Origin: Chloroflexia bacterium
Lineage (GTDB): Bacteria; Chloroflexota; Chloroflexia; Thermomicrobiales; UBA6265
Assembly (NCBI GenBank): GCA_013694885.1
Contig: JACDBO010000403.1
Location: forward strand, 1-7,860
Reading direction: 5' to 3'
Length of the DNA: 7,860 nucleotides
Numbering within the stretch: position 1 is the first letter of the stretch; every line of letters begins with the position of its first letter. A program made the position numbers and the translations under genes. The notes under the pieces were generated by a model. It was given only the letters and a program-made list of their open reading frames with translations, made no database searches and was not told where the DNA came from. Below are positions 4,043 through 7,860 of the stretch, piece after piece.

Positions 4043-5974
4043 TCAGCGCAGGTTGCGGGTGTTCAGCTCGTCGCGCAGGGCGCGGAGTGACTTGTGGGTT
4101 GTGCGCAGCTCGTCGATCAGCTGGCGCCATTCGTCGCCGCGCTCGTTGGTTTCCAGCAACCGCTTGATCCGGGCCAGGTACTCGGCGGCCTCGCGGTAGC
4201 TAGAGCGCTCACGGTGGGCGATGAAGCGATCGGCGGTGCGCCGGTAGATGCGGATCGACTCGTTGGGGACATCGCGCTCGGCGGCCTGGGCGACGCGGAT
4301 GTCGAGCGCGCCCGCAGTCCAGGAGCTGATGGGCCAGGCCGCGCGCGATTGTCCGTGCGCGCGCTCCACCTGGCCGAGCGATGCGATCGCGGCCGCAACA
4401 TCGCCTTCGGCCAGCGCGATCTCGGTAAGCAACGGCCAGGCCTTTTGGTCCCGAAGTGCCTTGATGAGCTCGCTCCGCACCGTCGTCCAGGTGCCCTCCA
4501 CCTGGCTGGCCAGCGTCGCGGCATCCTTGACGGCCTGATAGGCGGACATGATGGTTTGCTGTGAGAAGCGCCGCCGTGCCATCTCCAGCGCCTGCCGGGG
4601 CCGGTCGAATTGGGTGTTCCGCGCGCTAAGCCACGTCAGGTAGCCGGCATCCTGTTGGGCGGAGGCGCCTTCGGTCTCCCAGAGGCGGGCGTCGACGAGA
4701 TTGAGCCCGGTATCGACGTGGTCAGCTCCCCGCGCGATCAGCTGATCAGCGAACTCAATGAGACTCTGGGGTGACGTCAGCTTTCGCGCGGCCAGCGCGA
4801 CCGCTTCCTGGACCCGATCCAGCTCGAGGAGGGCGGAGGAAACCTCCGGCCAGAGCTCGGCATCCCGGTAAAGCTGGAGCAGGGCCTCCTCGTCGAGGCC
4901 GGCGGCTTCGGCGAGCATGACCTGGAACCCCACGGCGGCGCGCCGGACCCATTCCCGGCTCCACTCGTGCTCGACGGCGGATGGCACCTCCCGTAACCAA
5001 TCGATCAGCCATTGCCGTTCCTCCGCGGTCGCGTTTCGGGCGACCGCGTCAGGACCCTCGTCTGAGATGCCGGTGCCACCGGCATCAACGACATCGAATC
5101 GCCAGATCTCGGCGATGACCTGGATGACCTGCCGTCGAACGTCTGGTGGGAGTTGATCTTCCTCTGGCAGGGTGGCCTGCGCGTCCAGACAGCGGGCGAG
5201 ACCTTGGTCACACAGGGTCACGACCTGGCCAAGCTCTCCCTCCTCGTCGTGGACGAGCCAGAAGTGCTCGATCATTGCGGTCGCCAGGGCCGCGAACACG
5301 CTGCCGGCGTCGGCCCAGCGACCGGCGGCAGCGTAGCGCTCGGCCAGGGCGGATATCGGTCCCACCTCGGTCACGATGCGGAGCGCGGCCTTCCAGTCGT
5401 CCGGGCGGGCGCCGCGAAACGCGGCCTCCACCTGCCTCCCGATCGTGGTCACGTCGAAGGACACGGTGCTCGGCGAGCCGGGTTCGGCGTCGGGCGCCAA
5501 GGGCATTGGAAGGTCAATCAGTCGTTCGAGGTCCGGCTCCTGATGAACCATCAACTCGATGAGGGCGACCAGCTCTTCGCGGCTCTTCTCCGCCAGGAGT
5601 GTCGCCATCGGCGCCCGCTCGACGAACGATTTGGGATCGTCGATCCAGGCCAGGAGCAGGGCGACGACATGCTTGCAGAACCCGCCGCGAGGGCAGGTGC
5701 AGGACCATGCGAGCGGGTTGTCGGCGCCGTGCCCATCGGCGGGGGCAAGTGTCGCGGCGACACGATATGGGTCCTCCTCGGAACCCCAGCACCAGGCGCG
5801 GAGCTGGTTGCCGACGAGAACGGGATCGACGATCGCGCCGCGGCGGAAGTAGGACCGACCGCGGGTGAAACTCCCGCTGTCCGTCAGCTCCTTGATGCCG
5901 TCGTGCTCCAGCGGCGCGAAGCGGCTGGCGGGATCGTCGAGCGCGAGTTGGGGGGAAGGTGGCTGACGGGTCAT
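4043..5974 (-). CDS. SWIM zinc-finger protein with long helical C-terminal region
   Basis: This is a 643-residue soluble protein. Near the N-terminus, SFTRGRSYFRRGAIVD (35-50) precedes the SWIM motif: C92-x-C94-x5-C100-x-H102 in WSCTCPRGGFCKHVVALLLAW. SWIM fingers bind zinc and are proposed to contact DNA or proteins. Residues of about 110-640 are almost entirely helical with repeated Ala/Leu/Trp patterns, such as AAAGRWADAGSVFAALA and EVSSALLELDRVQEAVALA, suggesting TPR-like solenoid repeats. The function of stand-alone SWIM proteins of this kind is unknown to me. ATG 5974 is chosen because it overlaps the upstream glycosyltransferase stop as ATGA, and GAGAG (5986-5982) lies seven bases before it; ATG 5980 is too close to that site. 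The frame stays open upstream to 7003, but that extension lies inside the glycosyltransferase gene and is Arg/Pro-rich noise. Confidence 0.88.
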   Translation of the reverse strand: MTRQPPSPQLALDDPASRFAPLEHDGIKELTDSGSFTRGRSYFRRGAIVDPVLVGNQLRAWCWGSEEDPYRVAATLAPADGHGADNPLAWSCTCPRGGFCKHVVALLLAWIDDPKSFVERAPMATLLAEKSREELVALIELMVHQEPDLERLIDLPMPLAPDAEPGSPSTVSFDVTTIGRQVEAAFRGARPDDWKAALRIVTEVGPISALAERYAAAGRWADAGSVFAALATAMIEHFWLVHDEEGELGQVVTLCDQGLARCLDAQATLPEEDQLPPDVRRQVIQVIAEIWRFDVVDAGGTGISDEGPDAVARNATAEERQWLIDWLREVPSAVEHEWSREWVRRAAVGFQVMLAEAAGLDEEALLQLYRDAELWPEVSSALLELDRVQEAVALAARKLTSPQSLIEFADQLIARGADHVDTGLNLVDARLWETEGASAQQDAGYLTWLSARNTQFDRPRQALEMARRRFSQQTIMSAYQAVKDAATLASQVEGTWTTVRSELIKALRDQKAWPLLTEIALAEGDVAAAIASLGQVERAHGQSRAAWPISSWTAGALDIRVAQAAERDVPNESIRIYRRTADRFIAHRERSSYREAAEYLARIKRLLETNERGDEWRQLIDELRTTHKSLRALRDELNTRNLR

Positions 5975-7416
5975 GGCCATCTCTCGGCAATGAAGTCGGT
6001 GGCGCGACGACGGTGGCGGTTCCGGGGAGCGTAGGCGAGCGCGGCTGGGCGAGGTATCCGCTGGAGGACGCTCCAGGTCTGACCGGCGAGGACGCCGAGG
6101 CAGACGGCGACGAGGAGCAGGATCGGCAGATGGTAGCGGGCAAAGTCGGCGCGAAGGCCGAGGATGGTGACGGCGGCTTGGCCGGCGAGCACCGTTGTCG
6201 CGAGCGCGTGACCGCTCCAGAGACCGTGCCGAATCACCAGCGCACCGAGCATCACGAGTCCCGCGACGGCGAGGGCGAGTTCGATGCCACGCGTATCCCA
6301 GACGATGCCGAAGCGCTCGTTGAGCTGGGCGCTGAGTCGGCCGAGCGCTGTCCAGTCGTTTCCGAGTTTGACGCCCACGCGCTGGAATGCTTCCAGCCGG
6401 GTCTCGACCGCCGCGTGCGGCCAGGCTTCGCCTTGTAAGTCCATACCGAGCCGCCGAAAGTCGAGCATCGCGCGGCTGTTGGCGAGCGGGGCGGCCCAGA
6501 GATACGGATAGACGGCGACGAAGACGGCGCCGGCGACGACCGGCACTGACAGGAGCTGCCATCCAAGCCGGTATGGTGGCGAAGCTGGCTCTCCCGCGCG
6601 GCGTGTGCCCACGAATCTGGCGACGAGGGCCGCTCCGCCGAGGAGCGCGAGCGGGAAGGCGACGAGAAGTGGGCTGAGCTTGGTGGCGCCGCCGAATCCG
6701 AGCAAGGCGCCGAGCAGCAGCGCCCGCGACCAAGTTGGGCGGTCGGCAAGCCGGTAGGCGGCGAAGGCCGCGAGCGCGACCAGCAGCACGAGCAGCGCGT
6801 CGGAGCCGGCGAACGTGGCGTAGTGGCCAAGCAGTGGATTCGCGCCGAGCACGAGCGCGGCGACGAGACCACCGAACCGGTTTGTCAGCCGCGTGGCGAG
6901 GACGTAGGCGACGACGACGGTCAGCGCGGCGACGATCGCGGTGGTGCGCCGCCCCGCGGCTAGGTCGGCCGGGTCGGGCGCGTTGCCATGCCGGACGTTC
7001 CATGCCTCGTCGCGGTCCATGTCCCAGAAACCGTTGGTGTCGAGGTCGCGGCCCTGGAGGACGAGACCGGCGCCCATTACGTACGACGCCAGCGGCGGCT
7101 GGGCGCGGAGCCGGGAGCGCTCGTCGAGTGACGCGCCGCGCCGCCGCCAGGTGCCCTCATCCCAATACGGACTGAGTGGGTCGACCAGTTCCCGGAGGTA
7201 GACGGCACGGTGAATCCAGCGCGCCTCGTCGCGGTGGAGCGGCCGGTCGTCGACGGTGGCGAGGAACTGCCAGCAGACGACGACGAAGATCGCCGCCGGG
7301 ACCAGGAGGCCGTTGCCCATGATCGCGGCACCGAGGCGGGCGACAAGGGCGTGAGCGTTGGACCCGGTCAGCGGGCGGGCACGCGGGGAGATGGAGATGG
7401 CGGGGCGTCGGAGCAT
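5971..7416 (-). CDS. GT-C (PMT_2/GT39-type) membrane glycosyltransferase
   Basis: This 481-residue multi-pass membrane protein probably transfers a sugar from a polyprenyl-phosphate donor on the outer face of the membrane. After the first membrane segment (about 36-54) comes HRDEARWIHRA (61-71), with the acidic D63-E64 pair typical of GT-C enzymes. QPPLASYVMGAGL (106-118) and RRTTAIVAALTVVVAYVLA (156-174) match the usual layout. About eight further hydrophobic segments follow, including GATKLSPLLVAFPLAL (243-258) and ARYHLPILLLVAVCLGVLAG (426-445). Acceptor and sugar cannot be read from the sequence. The start at ATG 7416 gives a 35-residue cytoplasmic lead but has only a weak upstream GGA; ATG at residue 33 would begin right before the first membrane segment. 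The stop overlaps the start of the SWIM gene, so the two are translationally coupled. Confidence 0.85.
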   Translation of the reverse strand: MLRRPAISISPRARPLTGSNAHALVARLGAAIMGNGLLVPAAIFVVVCWQFLATVDDRPLHRDEARWIHRAVYLRELVDPLSPYWDEGTWRRRGASLDERSRLRAQPPLASYVMGAGLVLQGRDLDTNGFWDMDRDEAWNVRHGNAPDPADLAAGRRTTAIVAALTVVVAYVLATRLTNRFGGLVAALVLGANPLLGHYATFAGSDALLVLLVALAAFAAYRLADRPTWSRALLLGALLGFGGATKLSPLLVAFPLALLGGAALVARFVGTRRAGEPASPPYRLGWQLLSVPVVAGAVFVAVYPYLWAAPLANSRAMLDFRRLGMDLQGEAWPHAAVETRLEAFQRVGVKLGNDWTALGRLSAQLNERFGIVWDTRGIELALAVAGLVMLGALVIRHGLWSGHALATTVLAGQAAVTILGLRADFARYHLPILLLVAVCLGVLAGQTWSVLQRIPRPAALAYAPRNRHRRRATDFIAERWP

Positions 7417-7488
7417 CGAATTGTCCGGTTCAAGCCGATGACGGTCTGACTGGAAGCGCCATCCGGCAGCATCGTGGCAGTTCCTCGG

Positions 7489-7494
7489 ATTCTA
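7489..7494 (-). promoter_or_regulatory. Candidate -10 of the glycosyltransferase/SWIM unit
   Basis: On the minus strand TAGAAT matches five of six consensus positions and would place the start of transcription about 65 bases before the ATG at 7416. The only upstream partner is CTGAGA (7519-7514), a four-of-six -35 at an over-long 19-bp spacing. This is weak evidence. Confidence 0.25.
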
Positions 7495-7545
7495 CGCGGA
7501 GCGCGCGCGATTTTCTCAGTTCCGATACGGCGCTCTCTCCGTAGT

Positions 7546-7563
7546 ACGTAGGTGATCACGTAG
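7546..7563. repeat. Direct hexamer repeat ACGTAG, 12-bp period
   Basis: ACGTAG occurs at 7546-7551 and again at 7558-7563, separated by GTGATC. Within it GTGATCAC (7552-7559) is a perfect 8-bp palindrome. The spacing of a little over one helical turn suits a dimeric regulator binding near the divergent promoters. The regulator is not identifiable. Confidence 0.45.
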
Positions 7564-7588
7564 CAACGCCCCTGAATGCATCAGTAAT

Positions 7589-7604
7589 CGTGATTCCGTG
7601 ATTC
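7589..7604. repeat. Tandem CGTGATTC repeat
   Basis: Two exact copies of CGTGATTC lie back to back (7589-7596, 7597-7604). A third TGATT core sits at 7613-7617 in TGTGATTG. The first copy also forms AATC-GT-GATT, a small dyad (7586-7595). Its position upstream of the Tat-signal gene suggests an operator cluster. Confidence 0.4.
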
Positions 7605-7615
7605 TGCCGATGTGA

Positions 7616-7643
7616 TTGCCTCGGGCCGAGCCCAGAATGGCAA
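7616..7643 (+). other. Two-tier stem-loop upstream of the Tat-signal gene
   Basis: TTGCC (7616-7620) pairs with GGCAA (7639-7643), and inside it GGGC (7623-7626) pairs with GCCC (7630-7633) around CGA. It could be a leader structure of the rightward gene. It has no T-run and does not match a riboswitch I know. Confidence 0.3.
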
Positions 7644-7760
7644 CCAGTGGCGGATGGCCACGGACGTGAAACGACAAGGCACACGAAAGGAAACGAGATC
7701 GTGGACCAGATGTGGTTGAACAACACAACGAGAAGTGAAGGAATCAGCGGAGAAGTGGAG

Positions 7761-7860
7761 ATGCTAGTTCAGCGAAGGACGATCGGCGGCGAGGAGATGA
7801 CGCGCCGTGGACTGATGACCAAGGCGCTCGGCCTTGGCGCGGCGGTGATGGCCGCTGGCG
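7761..7860 (+). CDS. Start of a probable Tat-exported protein, partial
   Basis: Only the first 33 residues are in the window; the gene continues past the right edge. MTRRGLMTKALGLGAAVMAAG (residues 13-33) has a twin-arginine motif (T-RR-G-L-M) followed by Lys and a hydrophobic Ala/Gly-rich segment, as in Tat signal peptides. Such leaders are common on periplasmic or lipoprotein solute-binding proteins and on cofactor enzymes, but the mature part is not visible, so I assign no function. ATG 7761 is preferred because GGAG (7749-7752) lies eight bases upstream. GTG 7701 is in frame with a good AAGGA (7687-7691) but would give a very long pre-RR region; ATG 7797 has its purine run directly against the start. 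Confidence 0.65.
   Translation, partial: MLVQRRTIGGEEMTRRGLMTKALGLGAAVMAAG

Larger units (their letters stand above)
7417..7760. other. Divergent intergenic regulatory region
   Basis: This 344-bp stretch lies between the minus-strand glycosyltransferase start and the ATG of the Tat-signal gene; the latter's frame is already open from GTG 7701. I see no convincing other gene in it. It contains two sets of short direct repeats (7546-7563 and 7589-7604), a two-tier stem-loop (7616-7643) and a candidate minus-strand -10. Local composition is less GC-rich than the flanking genes. Confidence 0.6.

Noticed and set aside
5153..6034. Plus-strand open frame of 293 residues opposite the SWIM gene.
   Set aside because: GC-rich antisense shadow; the minus strand has the SWIM motif and coherent helical protein.
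5975..7003. The SWIM frame stays open upstream, giving a possible 986-residue protein.
   Set aside because: The extension lies inside the glycosyltransferase gene in another frame and is Arg/Pro-rich low-complexity translation. The SWIM start at 5974 has a ribosome-binding site and ATGA coupling.

Overview
This is a GC-rich bacterial window with compact genes on both strands. It contains no tRNA, rRNA, insertion sequence or CRISPR array that I can see. The gene mix and leaderless-looking promoters would fit a deep-branching high-GC lineage such as Chloroflexota (Thermomicrobia type), or possibly an actinobacterium. This is inference from general character, not from a marker gene.

Layout, left to right. 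A partial minus-strand gene at the left edge encodes a YqeB-like (EF2563-type) molybdenum-hydroxylase accessory protein. Next comes a divergent pair: a MerR-family regulator with a SoxR-like cysteine cluster (minus), and a small protein with a conserved-looking ERQCCPF motif (plus). Between them lies a textbook MerR-type promoter with a 19-bp spacer. The small gene runs 23 bp tail-to-tail into a minus-strand ynfA (UPF0060 membrane protein). Divergent from ynfA is a four-gene plus-strand arsenic cluster: arsR, arsM (arsenite S-adenosylmethyltransferase), a small cysteine-rich three-helix-bundle-like protein, and arsC (thioredoxin-type arsenate reductase). arsR has a strong TTGACA promoter whose -10 ends six bases before the ATG, so its mRNA is probably leaderless. 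A dyad suitable for ArsR autorepression sits in the spacer.

The arsenic genes suggest a reduce-and-methylate route: ArsC converts As(V) to As(III), and ArsM then converts As(III) to methylated, possibly volatile, species. No arsenite efflux pump (ArsB/Acr3) is encoded in the window. The adjacent MerR/CC-protein pair and ynfA make this look like a metal(loid)-stress island.

Convergent to arsC, after a perfect 8-bp hairpin, is a minus-strand two-gene unit: a GT-C/PMT_2-type membrane glycosyltransferase, then a 643-residue SWIM zinc-finger protein. They are joined by an ATGA stop/start overlap. The right end holds a 344-bp regulatory region with striking short direct repeats and a two-tier stem-loop, then the start of a plus-strand gene with a Tat-like signal peptide that runs off the window.

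The best candidates for something undescribed are the MerR/ERQCCPF-protein module, the stand-alone helix-bundle protein between arsM and arsC, and the translationally coupled glycosyltransferase/SWIM pair.
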